DNA of 64,000 nucleotides from Streptomyces sp. WP-1 (lineage in GTDB: Bacteria > Actinomycetota > Actinomycetes > Streptomycetales > Streptomycetaceae), in assembly GCF_030450125.1 (NCBI RefSeq), contig NZ_CP123923.1, positions 5,394,001 to 5,458,000 of the forward strand. The letters are read 5' to 3'. The translations under genes and the position numbers were made by a program. Below are positions 1-10,954 of the stretch, one piece after another. A model generated the notes under the pieces. It was not told the origin of the DNA. It ran no database searches and worked only from the letters and a program-made list of their open reading frames with translations. How positions within the stretch are numbered: position 1 is the stretch's first letter; each line of letters starts with the position of its first letter.

Positions 1-330
1 CGCGGTGGTGGAGCGCCAGAAGTCGGGGCCGGGGAAGTAGGCGTCGAGGGGGACGGAGGGGTTGAAGACGATGTGCGGCACGCGCCCGTCCGCCCACTGG
101 GCGGCCAGCAGCGTCTCCAGCTCGGTCTGCGCGCGCAGCGGCGACAGATGCCGCAGCCCGATCGCGATGAACGCCGAGTCCCAGGACCACTGGTGCGGAT
201 ACAGGCCCTGGGAGGGGACCGTCGAGGCGCCCGTCCAGTTGGCGTCGAGCACCCGCGCGGCCCGTACCGGCAGGGCGGACGGGGACGCGTACGACAGCGC
301 GTGGGCGGTGAGTTGGGCGGTGCGGTCCAC
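1..330 (-). CDS. MGH1-like glycoside hydrolase, N-terminal part (runs off the window)
   Basis: The first 110 residues of a minus-strand gene are visible; the rest lies beyond base 1. The start is GTG at 330, preceded by a GGGGGAG ribosome binding site at 336-342. The protein contains the stretch LYPHQWSWDSAF near residue 40 and LAAQWADGRVPH near residue 75, which is the opening of the (alpha/alpha)6 barrel of MGH1/GH63-like glucosidases, where the WDSAF aspartate region lines the active site. It is divergent from a ROK regulator across 134 bp, so the pair probably forms a sugar-controlled unit. The exact substrate cannot be told from this part; mannosylglycerate/glucosylglycerate hydrolase and debranching-type enzymes share this beginning. 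Confidence 0.75.
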   Translation of the reverse strand, partial: MDRTAQLTAHALSYASPSALPVRAARVLDANWTGASTVPSQGLYPHQWSWDSAFIAIGLRHLSPLRAQTELETLLAAQWADGRVPHIVFNPSVPLDAYFPGPDFWRSTTA

Positions 331-398
331 TCGGGGCTCCCCCAAGACGACGACGTCCGGACGCACGGCCGACGCGGTTCGGCATCGGCCGCCGTAGA

Positions 399-414
399 GT
401 TACGTCTATTTAAC
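399..414. promoter_or_regulatory. Candidate ROK operator in the divergent gap
   Basis: GTTA at 399-402 and TAAC at 411-414 form an inverted repeat with an 8-nt spacer inside an AT-rich patch, between the starts of the glycoside hydrolase and the ROK gene. Position and AT content suit a shared promoter/operator, but the arms are only 4 bp. Confidence 0.25.
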
Positions 415-464
415 ACGCAAAACCCACTATGTAATGCACGCTTGGGAAACACAAGGGGGTGCGC

Positions 465-1694
465 ATGACCGGACGTCCGGGGAGGACCGGGATGAACTCC
501 AGAAGCGGCAGTCAGGCAGGCGCCGGGGATCTGCTCGAACTGGTGCGCAGCGGACGGGCGGTGACCCGGGGCGCGCTCCAGCAGGCGACCGGGCTGTCCC
601 GGGCGACCGTCGGCCAGCGCCTGGACCGGCTGTTCCGGGCCGGCTGGCTGCGCGAGGGCGCCGGCGGCCCGGTCGAGTCGCCGCTCGGCGGACGCCCTTC
701 CATCACCCTGGAGTTCGACGGCGACCACGCGGTCGTCCTCGCCGCCGACCTCGACACCCGGCACGCGCGCGCCGCCGTGCTCTCCCTGACCGGCGAGATC
801 CTGGCCGAGCACTCCGGCACCCTGGTGATCGAGGAGGGACCGGATCTGGTCCTCGCCGAACTCGGGCGCTGGTTCGGCGAGTTGCTGGAGAAGGCCGGGC
901 AGCGGCCGGGGGAGGTGTGCGGCATCGGGCTCGCGGTCCCGGGCCCGGTGGACAGCGCGACCGGCCGGGTGGTGCAGCCCCCGATGATGCCCGGCTGGGA
1001 CGGCTACGACGTAACGGGCCGCCTCTCCCGCGCCCTCACCGAACACACCGGGGCGCCACCGGTCCCGGTCCTGGTGGACAACGACGCCAACCTGATGGCG
1101 TACGGCGAACAGCGCGCCGGGCACCCGGACTGCGCGGCCTTCGTCCTGGTCAAGGTGTCCACCGGCATAGGCGCGGGAGTCGTGGTCGACGGCTCCATAT
1201 ACCGGGGCATCGACGGCGGCGCGGGCGACATCGGGCACATAAGGGTGGGCGCGGACGCGCTGTGCCGGTGCGGTTCGTACGGCTGTCTCGCCGCCGTCGC
1301 CAGCGGTGGCGCGGTGGCCCGGCGGCTGGCGTCCTCCGGGGTGCCGGCCGCCTCCGGCTCGGACGTACGGGACCTGCTGGCGGCGGGGCACCCGGAGGCG
1401 GCGGCGCTGGCCCGGGAGGCGGGGCGCAGGGTCGGGGACGTCCTGGCGACCGTCGTCACGCTGCTCAACCCGGGCGTGCTGATGATCGCCGGAGACTTGG
1501 CCGGAACTCCCTTCCTCACCGGCGTACGGGAACTGCTCTACCAGCGGGCGCTGCCGCGCTCCACGGCCCACCTGGACGTGGTCACCTCCCGGCTCGGAGA
1601 GCGAGCCGCGCTCATCGGAGCGGGGGCGCTCGTGGTGGAACACCTGTATGCGCCGGAGCGGGTGGAGGAGCGGTTGCGGGCGCTGGGGGTGTGA
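465..1694 (+). CDS. ROK family transcriptional regulator
   Basis: A 409-residue ROK repressor: N-terminal winged HTH (about residues 10-65, including ATGLSRATVGQRLDRL) followed by a sugar-kinase-like ATPase fold. Visible ROK motifs are LVDNDANLMAYGE, corresponding to the NDAN sugar-binding region, and the zinc signature GH(x9)CRCGSYGC near residue 265. The residue after the last cysteine pair is Ala instead of the usual Glu (CLA, not CLE). ATG 465 has AAGGGGG five bases upstream; ATG 492 has an even better GGGGAGG (479-485), so the first nine residues are uncertain. It is divergent from a glycoside hydrolase, its likely target. Regulator rather than glucokinase because of the HTH. Confidence 0.88.
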   Translation: MTGRPGRTGMNSRSGSQAGAGDLLELVRSGRAVTRGALQQATGLSRATVGQRLDRLFRAGWLREGAGGPVESPLGGRPSITLEFDGDHAVVLAADLDTRHARAAVLSLTGEILAEHSGTLVIEEGPDLVLAELGRWFGELLEKAGQRPGEVCGIGLAVPGPVDSATGRVVQPPMMPGWDGYDVTGRLSRALTEHTGAPPVPVLVDNDANLMAYGEQRAGHPDCAAFVLVKVSTGIGAGVVVDGSIYRGIDGGAGDIGHIRVGADALCRCGSYGCLAAVASGGAVARRLASSGVPAASGSDVRDLLAAGHPEAAALAREAGRRVGDVLATVVTLLNPGVLMIAGDLAGTPFLTGVRELLYQRALPRSTAHLDVVTSRLGERAALIGAGALVVEHLYAPERVEERLRALGV

Positions 1695-1812
1695 GGGCGC
1701 GCCGGAGCGGGGTCCGGATGGTGAAATCCGGGGCTCTGTGACAGCGTGATTCTCGCCACCCCTGATAAGGGTTGCGCTCAGATGAGCGATTGGAGGGTGG
1801 CTGCACTTCTCC

Positions 1813-1839
1813 AAAGGGTGGCACTGGGTGCCACCCTTT
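1813..1839. terminator. Hairpin between ROK gene and ppdK
   Basis: AAAGGGTGGCAC (1813-1824) and GTGCCACCCTTT (1828-1839) form a perfect 12-bp stem with a TGG loop. It lies 119 bp after the ROK stop and 250 bp before ppdK, and probably ends ROK transcription. The remaining part of the 397-bp gap 1695-2091 holds TTGACT at 1960 (possible -35) and the ppdK ribosome binding site; no gene is seen in it. Confidence 0.6.
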
Positions 1840-2091
1840 GATCGTTCATCGATCGAACTCAGGCGTGGCGCGTGGCGCTCATGTGAGCACTAAATCCACT
1901 CATCCGGCGGGTTTGCCTTCAAGAAGTGAACACGTGCTGGCGTGTCGGCTTGCCAAGCTTTGACTTTCGATCCGCTGGCGGACGGGTGGTTACATGCACA
2001 TGACCCGCAAGTGGACGTACCCATGTGCCTTCGATCTGGGTATGTTCCTGGCCGTCAGGGCAGCCACCGTGGCCTCAAGGAGTCGAGTCCC

Positions 2092-4812
<2,721 letters not shown>

Positions 4813-4872
4813 ACCCCGGGCCCGCCGCCGGTCCCCGACCCTCAACCGACCGACGACGCCCCGGCGCACGAA

Positions 4873-4905
4873 AGAGGCGGCACCCTGTGCGGGGGTGCCG
4901 CCTCT
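4873..4905 (+). terminator. ppdK terminator
   Basis: A perfect 13-bp stem (AGAGGCGGCACCC / GGGTGCCGCCTCT) with a 7-nt loop, 60 bp after the ppdK stop. There is no U-run, as is usual in high-GC actinomycetes. Confidence 0.85.
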
Positions 4906-5014
4906 CGGCGCATCATCTGCGAAGCCTGTCCAGTGAGCTGCTGACCAGGAAAAACGACGTTTCCCATCGTTGGTTGGCGTTGAGCTTGTCTGAAGCCGTT
5001 GTGCCTCCGGGGCG

Positions 5015-5120
5015 GCTGTGATCAAGGTCTACACCCACACGTCACTTGGATGAGCAGCGGAAGGCGTTCCGGAGCTGGGGGACATCTCATTTTGACGCGT
5101 ACTTGAGGCACTGGCGATTC
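5015..5120 (+). pseudogene. Tail of a decayed tyrosine recombinase (integrase)
   Basis: Reading from 5015 gives AVIKVYTHTSL, then after one extra base (5048) DEQRKAFRSWG. Joined, this resembles the C-terminus of actinomycete tyrosine recombinases, where the nucleophilic Tyr sits in (V/I)YTHTSLDEQRKA. A stop codon cuts the first frame at once and no catalytic Arg/His boxes are visible upstream, so only the end of the gene remains. It stands at the left edge of a stretch with other broken genes. The match is short and was recognised by eye. The gap 4906-5479 otherwise holds an imperfect duplication and no convincing gene. Confidence 0.4.
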
Positions 5121-5278
5121 TCTGGCGCCTCGCCGAACCAGCCTTGCGGTTTGAGCCAAGGCGTCCTTCACATGTTGCGTTTGTTTCGACTATTGCGGAT
5201 ACTTCTGATAGTGACACGGTGCTGGTGATCACTATGGAATCCGCCACCAACCAACGATCTCACGACGGAGGAGCCCGA

Positions 5279-5440
5279 TGTCGCCGCCAACGACCACGGG
5301 GCCGTTGTCGTCTTCAGCCCGCCACCGCGCCAACGATGGCTGGGCTGCTACTGCCCTAACGAGGGTGGGTCCTGTCGCCGCCGCCATGGCTACCGCACCC
5401 GCTCTCGTCGCCAGCCCGCCATCGCGTCAACGGTGGCGGA
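5279..5440. repeat. Imperfect direct duplication
   Basis: CAGCCCGCCACCGCGCCAAC... at 5315-5340 recurs at 5412-5437 with 3 differences in 26 bases, and TGTCGCCGCC occurs upstream of both copies (5279 and 5373), so a unit of about 95 bp seems to have been duplicated and to have drifted. The spacing is not a multiple of three. A 63-codon reading frame from ATG 5278, with GGAGGAG just upstream, spans it but has no recognisable product. Confidence 0.45.
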
Positions 5441-5479
5441 CTCTTACTGGCGCCCGACCTCACAGCTAGGGGCGCGCAA

Positions 5480-5941
5480 ATGACCAAGATTGATCTTCGG
5501 CCGGTGAAGCTACCGGCTCACAAGCAGGAGACGGCGAACCACGCCTTGGAGCGGGTTCGGACCTACCTGGCTGAGCACCAGAACGCATCGCAGATTCGAG
5601 TCAATGTCCCAGATGGAGGTGAACGTGAGGCCCTTGACCTGCCTCGTGAGGTTGTAGAACTCCTTGCGACGCTCCTGGCGCACCTTGGTGCTGGGCGAGC
5701 TGTTTCCGTCGTTCCGTCCGATGCGGAACTGACGACTCAGCAAGCCGCCGACATGCTCAACGTGTCCCGCCCGTTCCTCATCGGCCTACTGGACGCCGGC
5801 GAGATCGAGTACAGGACTGTGGGCACGCACCGCAGAATCACCGCGTCGTCTCTGCTGGCGTACCAGCGCAAGGACGACCACCGTCGCCGACTGGTGGCTG
5901 ATGAGCTCACCCAGCTCGGCCAGGAGATGGGAATGGGCTAG
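5480..5941 (+). CDS. Helix-turn-helix protein, likely antitoxin of a PIN toxin
   Basis: A 153-residue protein. The first 75 residues are a small alpha/beta region; residues about 84-130 (LTTQQAADMLNVSRPFL ... YRTVGTHRRI) form an excisionase/MerR-like winged HTH of the HTH_17 kind. ATG 5480 is preceded by AGGGG at 5468-5472. Its stop is three bases before the ATG of a PIN-domain gene, the usual layout of an HTH antitoxin with a VapC-like toxin: the antitoxin binds and neutralises the toxin and represses the operon. Family role is inferred from this context. Codon use is less GC-biased than in the flanking core genes, which fits acquisition by transfer. Confidence 0.75.
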   Translation: MTKIDLRPVKLPAHKQETANHALERVRTYLAEHQNASQIRVNVPDGGEREALDLPREVVELLATLLAHLGAGRAVSVVPSDAELTTQQAADMLNVSRPFLIGLLDAGEIEYRTVGTHRRITASSLLAYQRKDDHRRRLVADELTQLGQEMGMG

Positions 5942-5944
5942 GTC

Positions 5945-6504
5945 ATGGCTTTCATCGCCGTCTACGACGCCAACGTCCTGTACCCGAGCACCTTGCGTGA
6001 CGTCCTGATCCGCGTTGCTCAGGCTGGCTTGGTGCAGGCGAAGTGGACGGACCAGATCCTCGACGAGACCTTCCGCAATCTGAAGGAGAAGCGACCTGAC
6101 CTGGACCCGAGCAAGCTGGACCGAACGCGGGAGCTGATGGCTGGCTCGATCAGGGACGTGCTGATCAAGGGTTATGAGCCGCTGGTCGAGGTCCTCGATC
6201 TGCCGGACCCAGATGATCGTCATGTCCTCGCAGCCACATCAGGTCGAAGGCGCAGGTCATAGTCACGTTCAACCTGAGGGACTTCCCCGTAGACAAGCTG
6301 TCTCCACGGGACGTCGAGGCCGTGCACCCTGATGCATTTATCGAGGCGCAGGTGGGCTTGGCACCCCAGCAGGTGTACGGGGTTCTGACGCAGATAGCCG
6401 ATGCGTGGAGGACTCCACCCAACGCGGTGGTCGCAGATGTGATCGCCTCGTTGGAGAGCGAAGGTCTGGTGGCGTCGGCCGCGGCGTTGCGCGCCTTGGC
6501 CTAA
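5945..6504 (+). pseudogene. PIN-domain (VapC-like) toxin, frameshifted
   Basis: The first frame (5945-6262) encodes 105 residues starting MAFIAVYDANVLYPS with acidic PIN residues Asp8, Glu41 and Asp91 (DDRHVLAA), then ends in a meaningless tail and a TAG. Stepping back one base near 6231-6238 restores RSKAQVIVTFNLRDFP, the expected fourth PIN segment, and an open frame to TAA 6504 with a helical C-terminal region of PIN proteins of this size (about 186 residues). So one base is missing, or a -1 frameshift is used. The short product lacks the last acidic site and should be inactive. PIN proteins of intact pairs are ribonucleases. A sequencing error cannot be ruled out from the sequence alone. 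Confidence 0.7.
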
Positions 6505-6779
6505 GTGATCGCTAAGATCTTGCGCCCCCGCCGGGCGTTGGCGGGAGCGCTGCCATGCCGGACCGTTTGATCTTCTAGCCCGTTGACGTACCGATCGACG
6601 TAGACGGCATGGAAGAGGCTCTCCCCGATCGGGTAACGGAAGAACCCAAGCCCTGGGAGGGCGGGTTTTGGCAGCGGCCGGGGTCGAACCGACCGCACCG
6701 GCGATGACCTGCCGGGGCGGAGCTTCTTCCGTCGAGACTGGCCAGTCTGGCCCGCACATGGCCCGCGGGCGCCGGAAAA

Positions 6780-7277
6780 CGGCACCCGCGGCGGCCTCCG
6801 GGCTCACTCCCCGAGCACGAGCCGCGAAGTCTTCGACCAAGCTCGCCAAGACTGCCTTCCCCTTGTCCGCCGCAGCGTGGGACGGGAAGCTGATGACGCC
6901 GGATTCGGTGTACACCTTCATCCCCTCCGTGAGGAGGAACGGCCGCTCACCGCAGTCATGATCGGCATCCTCGTAGCCGGGCGCAGGAGGGACGGTTCCG
7001 CGTGCAGGAGGATCGAGGTTTCAAGTTCGCCCGCGTGCATAGTCTCGTGCGCGTCGGTGACCAGGCCGGCACGGTCGCGGGCTCGATTCCACTTCCGCCC
7101 CTGCAGTACGGGGTAGGTCGCCGCGGCTTCCCGCGCGATGATGCTTGCTAGCGCAGCGTCCGTGATGAATGGCAGGTGGGCGCCGTGCTGCTTGAAAGCT
7201 CCGATCGGGAGGACTGCGATGTACCGCCTCTCGGCGCGTAGAGCTGCCATCCTTCCTGGCAGGGTGAGGCGCCGCAC
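6780..7277 (-). pseudogene. Broken creatininase-family amidohydrolase
   Basis: Reading leftwards from 7277, one frame gives IAVLPIGAFKQHGAHLPF, the N-terminal metal-binding motif of creatininase-family enzymes (usually LPVGSxEQHGPHLP), then jumps directly to HAGELETSILLHAEP, which normally lies about 100 residues later. The intervening core with the NGHGGN motif is missing. After LLRP the frame runs off into a stop, while the next frame continues GYEDADHDCGERPFLLTEG and SGVISFPSHAAADKGKAVL, the normal C-terminus. So there is one internal deletion and one single-base shift near 6975-6990. The gene cannot make an active enzyme. The left end is approximate. The flanking gap 6505-6780 holds no gene that I recognise. 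Confidence 0.65.
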
Positions 7278-7410
7278 GCGGGCAGTTCTCCAGCGAAAAG
7301 CTCAAGCAGCATCCCGGTTCCATGAACTTCGCATCGGACCGATGGGACCGTAGCTAACTTGAGGCCCTGACTCGCGACAACGGACAGACCCGGCCGGCGC
7401 CGACCGGTAG

Positions 7411-7668
7411 ATGCTGGTGCGGATGCGGCCGGCAACCGGCCCCGAGGCATACTTCCGCCAAGGGCACGACAAGATCGCGGAAGCAGCGGTGCTGGTCACG
7501 CGCTACGGGAACTCCGTCGTTCGGCTCTTGGCGCACCACGGCTTCAACTCGGACATCTCCGTCGTCGACGAAGCAGAAGCCCAGGGAATATGGGAAGTGT
7601 GCCCCGACTGCAAGTATCGGGGCGTGCCCAAGAGCGTTGCCAACCACAGGAAAAAGGCTGACCACTGA
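7411..7668 (+). CDS. Small hypothetical protein
   Basis: A reading frame of 85 codons with strong third-position GC bias and natural composition (middle part AAVLVTRYGNSVVRLLAHHG; a CPDC pair near residue 66 that could hold part of a metal site; lysine-rich end). A stop codon lies immediately before ATG 7411 and there is no clear ribosome binding site, so it may be a fragment of a longer gene whose start has been lost. I do not recognise the family. It lies inside a stretch with several decayed genes. Confidence 0.35.
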   Translation: MLVRMRPATGPEAYFRQGHDKIAEAAVLVTRYGNSVVRLLAHHGFNSDISVVDEAEAQGIWEVCPDCKYRGVPKSVANHRKKADH

Positions 7669-7792
7669 CCACTACCCGGAGGAGCGGCCCCTTTAGCCTG
7701 GCCGCACCTCCTGCGGGGTCAGATGTACAGCGGCCCCGGTCCGTTTCCTTCATCTGTGGGTTCCTGTGGAACCGCTCCCGCTGGGCGACGCC

Positions 7793-8470
7793 TCACGAGT
7801 GACGCGGCTCGTGCAATGTCGAGGGGTACACCACACGGCCAACCTTTGAGGCAACCACTGCTGTCCCCTTCGGAACCTCCGTCTCCGATAGAGCCTTCCA
7901 GGCGTCGAGGGTGAGTCGACTGAGCTCCGGTATCCGCTGCGAATGGATGGCACCACGGGAACGGCTCTGCGAAAGGTTCCGCGGCTGCCACTCGCCGGAA
8001 GTTCGCCGTCGGCGACTGTTCAGCGGAGGGGCTGTCGCCACCTGGAGCATGTGCTCCAGCGCGAGGCCGCAGACTGCAGAACCCATCGCTTCGACCTCCA
8101 TCTGCTCGGACACCGGCGCCTCGGAGAGCAGCAGTGGCCATCGGATCACCACCACCCTCTCCCAGACCTCGGGTGGCACGGTGTTGGCCAAGTGGTGGCT
8201 CTCGCCCACTGGAAGATCCCTCAGGCGACGCTCCGCTTCCTGCGTCTGCCCTACGTAGCAGAGCCCTGCTCCCGACGCGAACACTCCGTACAGCACCGGG
8301 CCCACTGTGACGGAGCTGTCTGCATGTGCCTCCGTCAGGAGGGCCCCCACCCGGTGAGCGAACTGATATCGGCGCTCCTGCCACCGCGCCAGCAGTGAGG
8401 TATCCCCAAGTAGAGTCGTCAGGGATGACCGCCAGGCGAGGCAGGCGTCCTCGTATGCTCGGTCGCTCAT
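7793..8470 (-). CDS. Hypothetical protein with a GIY-YIG-like motif
   Basis: A 225-residue protein starting at ATG 8470, chosen because CTGGAGAACCT sits directly upstream; longer frames read through non-coding sequence. Around residue 60-80 is GLCYVGQTQEAERRLRDL, which resembles the YVGxT...R core of GIY-YIG nucleases and the homologous domains of some restriction and repair proteins. The front Tyr of GIY is replaced (VFASG), and I see no clear downstream catalytic Glu, so nuclease activity is doubtful. Residues 150-225 look disordered and Arg/Ser-rich. It has no operon partner. Accessory gene of unknown role. Confidence 0.5.
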   Translation of the reverse strand: MSDRAYEDACLAWRSSLTTLLGDTSLLARWQERRYQFAHRVGALLTEAHADSSVTVGPVLYGVFASGAGLCYVGQTQEAERRLRDLPVGESHHLANTVPPEVWERVVVIRWPLLLSEAPVSEQMEVEAMGSAVCGLALEHMLQVATAPPLNSRRRRTSGEWQPRNLSQSRSRGAIHSQRIPELSRLTLDAWKALSETEVPKGTAVVASKVGRVVYPSTLHEPRHS

Positions 8471-8801
8471 AGGTTCTCCAGAGAGATCATCCACGTACCG
8501 CAGCGTAGACCTCCGCGCCGATGGCCACAGAACTACTAGGAGTCGCCTGGCTTGGAGCGGGCTCCGTCCACCGTCTATGGCTTGCGAATCCTCTTGTGCC
8601 TCCAGCAAGCGTCGCGCCGAAGTGCGGGACTTCCGGGGGTGGAGTGCGGTTCGCCGCTCTCTATGAGGGGCGCGGGCGTCAGGTCAGACCTCTCACCCAC
8701 CGTCCGCGCGCAGTGACACACCGCCGCAACACCCCTTTCGTAATCGCCCCGCATGGTTGATCGTTGGGCCGTGCGTTGAGGACCGATGTCAGGGGGAGTG
8801 C
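8471..8801. other. Intergenic stretch without a gene
   Basis: This 331-bp gap separates the GIY-YIG-like gene from the sugar transporter operon and must contain the promoters of both. AGGGGGAG at 8791-8798 is the ribosome site of the binding-protein gene. I see no convincing gene, RNA or strong inverted repeat in it. Confidence 0.5.
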
Positions 8802-10058
8802 ATGACGATCAGTCGTAGGACGCTGCTGGGCGCGGGTGCTGGGATCGGGGTCGGGGTGTTGGGTGGGTGTGGGTCCAATACCGGGCGTGGGGGCGGGGGG
8901 TCCGGTGGAGTGCGGCTTGCGCAGTGGTATCACCAGTATGGGGAGGCCGGGACCGAGCAGGCGGTGAAGCGGTATGCCGGCGCCTACACGAAAGCGCGGG
9001 TCACCGTGCAGTGGCGGCCCGGGAATTACGATCAGCAGACGGCCGCGGCGCTGCTCACCGATTCCGGGCCCGATGTGTTCGAGGTCAACGGGCCCTCGCT
9101 GGACCAGATCCAGGGCAAGCAGGTCGAGGATCTGACCGCGTTGCTGGACGGGGTGAAGGACGACTTCAATCCGGCGGTGCTGGCGCCGAAGACGTATCAG
9201 GGGAAGGTCTACGGCATTCCGCAGACCATCGACATGCAGATGCTCTACTACCGCAAGAGCATGCTGCGGGACGCGGGGGTGCGGCCGCCCCGGACGCTCG
9301 ACGAACTCGTCGATGCCGCACAGAAGTTGAGCGACAGCAAGGTCAAGGGGCTGTTCCTCGGGAACGACGGGGGAGCCGGGGTGCTCGGCGGAACGCCCCT
9401 GTACGCGGCGGGGCTTCAGCTCGTCACCGAGGACGGGAAGGTCGGGTTCGACGATCCGGCGGCGGCGCGGGCGCTCGGGAAGCTGAGGGAGCTGTACGCC
9501 GGCAAGGCGCTGCTCCTCGGCGCGCCCACCGACTGGTCGGATCCCTCGGCCTTCCTCCAGGGGCTCACCGCGATGCAGTGGTCCGGGCTCTGGGCGCTGC
9601 CGCAGGTGCAGAAGGAACTCGGCGATGATTTCGGGGTGTTGCCGTTCCCGGGGGACGGGAGCCACGGGAAGCCGACCGTACCCGTCGGGGCGTACGGGGC
9701 CGCCGTCAGCGCGCGGAGCAAGGAGAGGGAAGCGGCCAAGGCGTATGTGAGGTGGCTCTGGGTGGAACGGACCGACTACCAGGAGGACTTCGCGCTCGGG
9801 TACGGATTCCATATCCCCGCGCGGATCTCGCTCGCGAAGAAGGCCGCCAAGCTGAGGACGGGCGCCGCCGCCGACGCCGTACGGTTCGCCACCGACCACG
9901 GGTACGCCCAGCCGTTGCTGTGGACCCCCGCCTCCCAGACCGCCTATCAGGACGCGCTGAGCCGGATCATCAAGGACGGGGCGAACCCGGAGAGCGAACT
10001 GCGAGGTGTCGTACGGAAGGTGACCGCCGAACTCGACCGGGTCAAGCACACCTCGTGA
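8802..10058 (+). CDS. Sugar ABC transporter substrate-binding lipoprotein
   Basis: A 418-residue extracytoplasmic binding protein of the SBP_bac_1 (MalE/CUT1) family. It begins MTISRRTLLG, a twin-arginine-type signal, and has a lipobox VLGGC with Cys23 as the lipid-modified residue, so it is anchored to the outer face of the membrane. LAQWYHQYGEAG follows, typical of carbohydrate-binding members, and later FEVNGPSLDQI and MQWSGLWALP. ATG 8802 follows AGGGGGAG closely. The stop overlaps the GTG of the first permease gene (GTGA), so the genes are translationally coupled. No ATPase is encoded; in Streptomyces such importers normally share the MsiK ATPase. Confidence 0.9.
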   Translation: MTISRRTLLGAGAGIGVGVLGGCGSNTGRGGGGSGGVRLAQWYHQYGEAGTEQAVKRYAGAYTKARVTVQWRPGNYDQQTAAALLTDSGPDVFEVNGPSLDQIQGKQVEDLTALLDGVKDDFNPAVLAPKTYQGKVYGIPQTIDMQMLYYRKSMLRDAGVRPPRTLDELVDAAQKLSDSKVKGLFLGNDGGAGVLGGTPLYAAGLQLVTEDGKVGFDDPAAARALGKLRELYAGKALLLGAPTDWSDPSAFLQGLTAMQWSGLWALPQVQKELGDDFGVLPFPGDGSHGKPTVPVGAYGAAVSARSKEREAAKAYVRWLWVERTDYQEDFALGYGFHIPARISLAKKAAKLRTGAAADAVRFATDHGYAQPLLWTPASQTAYQDALSRIIKDGANPESELRGVVRKVTAELDRVKHTS

Positions 10059-10954
10059 GGCGCCGCAGGGCATTCTGGTTCTGGGTCTTCGTCGGACCCT
10101 TCGCGGCCGGGCTCGCGCTGTTCACGTACGTCCCGTTGCTGTGGAGCGTCGGCCTGAGCTTCTTCGACGCGCACAACACCGTGACGCCCACGGACTTCGT
10201 CGGCCTGGACAACTACACCGCGATGCTGAAGGACAGCGCGTTCACCGGGAGCCTGCGCACCTTCCTCGTGTTCACCGCCTTCATCGTGCCCGTCACCTTC
10301 GCCCTCTCCCTGGCCCTCGCGCTGATGGTCAACCGGGTGCGGCGGGCCCAGGCGTTCTTCCGGTCGGTGTTCTTCCTGCCGGCCGCGTGCAGCTATGTCG
10401 TGGCCGCCCTGATCTGGAAGATGTCGATCTTCAACGGGGTGCGCTTCGGGCTTGCCAACACCCTGCTCGGCTGGTTCGGCACCGACCCCGTGGCCTGGCT
10501 GTCGACCACCCGTCCGCCCTGGTACTGGCTGGTCATCGTGACCGTACGACTGTGGCTCCAGGCCGGGTTCTACATGATCCTGTTCCTCGCCGGACTCCAG
10601 CGGATCGACCCGGTGCTGTACGAGGCCGCCGCCGTGGACGGGGCCCGGCCCGGCTGGACGGTGCTGCGGCACATCACCCTGCCCCAGCTGCGCGCCACCT
10701 CGGTCGCGGTGCTGCTGCTGCTCGTCATCAACGCCTTCCAGGCCTTCGACGAGTTCTACAACCTCCTCTCGGACGCGCGGGGTTATCCGCCGTACGCCCG
10801 CCCGCCGCTCGTCTACCTCTACTACACCGCCCTCGGCCAGGGGCAGAACCTCGGGCTCGGCAGCGCGGGCGCCGTGATCCTCGCGCTGATCATCGCGATC
10901 GTCACCGTGGGACAGGCGCGCTGGCTCAGGCTCGGAAGGAGCGAGGAGGAATGA
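10055..10954 (+). CDS. Sugar ABC transporter permease (MalF-like)
   Basis: A 299-residue inner-membrane permease with about six transmembrane helices, the first FWVFVGPFAAGLALFTYVP. The cytoplasmic EAA loop that docks to the ATPase is visible as YEAAAVDGARPGW ... ITLPQLR around residue 190-215. It starts at GTG 10055, whose TGA overlap with the binding-protein stop implies coupled translation; there is no separate ribosome site. Its stop at 10952-10954 is the first copy of a TGAGGAG tandem repeat that leads into the second permease gene. The substrate is a sugar, not further identifiable. Confidence 0.9.
   Translation: MRRRRAFWFWVFVGPFAAGLALFTYVPLLWSVGLSFFDAHNTVTPTDFVGLDNYTAMLKDSAFTGSLRTFLVFTAFIVPVTFALSLALALMVNRVRRAQAFFRSVFFLPAACSYVVAALIWKMSIFNGVRFGLANTLLGWFGTDPVAWLSTTRPPWYWLVIVTVRLWLQAGFYMILFLAGLQRIDPVLYEAAAVDGARPGWTVLRHITLPQLRATSVAVLLLLVINAFQAFDEFYNLLSDARGYPPYARPPLVYLYYTALGQGQNLGLGSAGAVILALIIAIVTVGQARWLRLGRSEEE

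Noticed and set aside
5278..5469. 63-codon frame with a good ribosome site upstream of the antitoxin gene
   Set aside because: It spans a drifted duplication whose spacing is not a multiple of three, and the product is low-complexity; probably not a gene.
6661..6720. A tRNA-like 3' half on the minus strand (T-arm GTCGGTTCGACCCCGGC followed by CGCTGCCA)
   Set aside because: The anticodon-like loop would have eight bases and no 5' half is present. It could be an attachment-site remnant, but the match may be chance within the decayed creatininase region.
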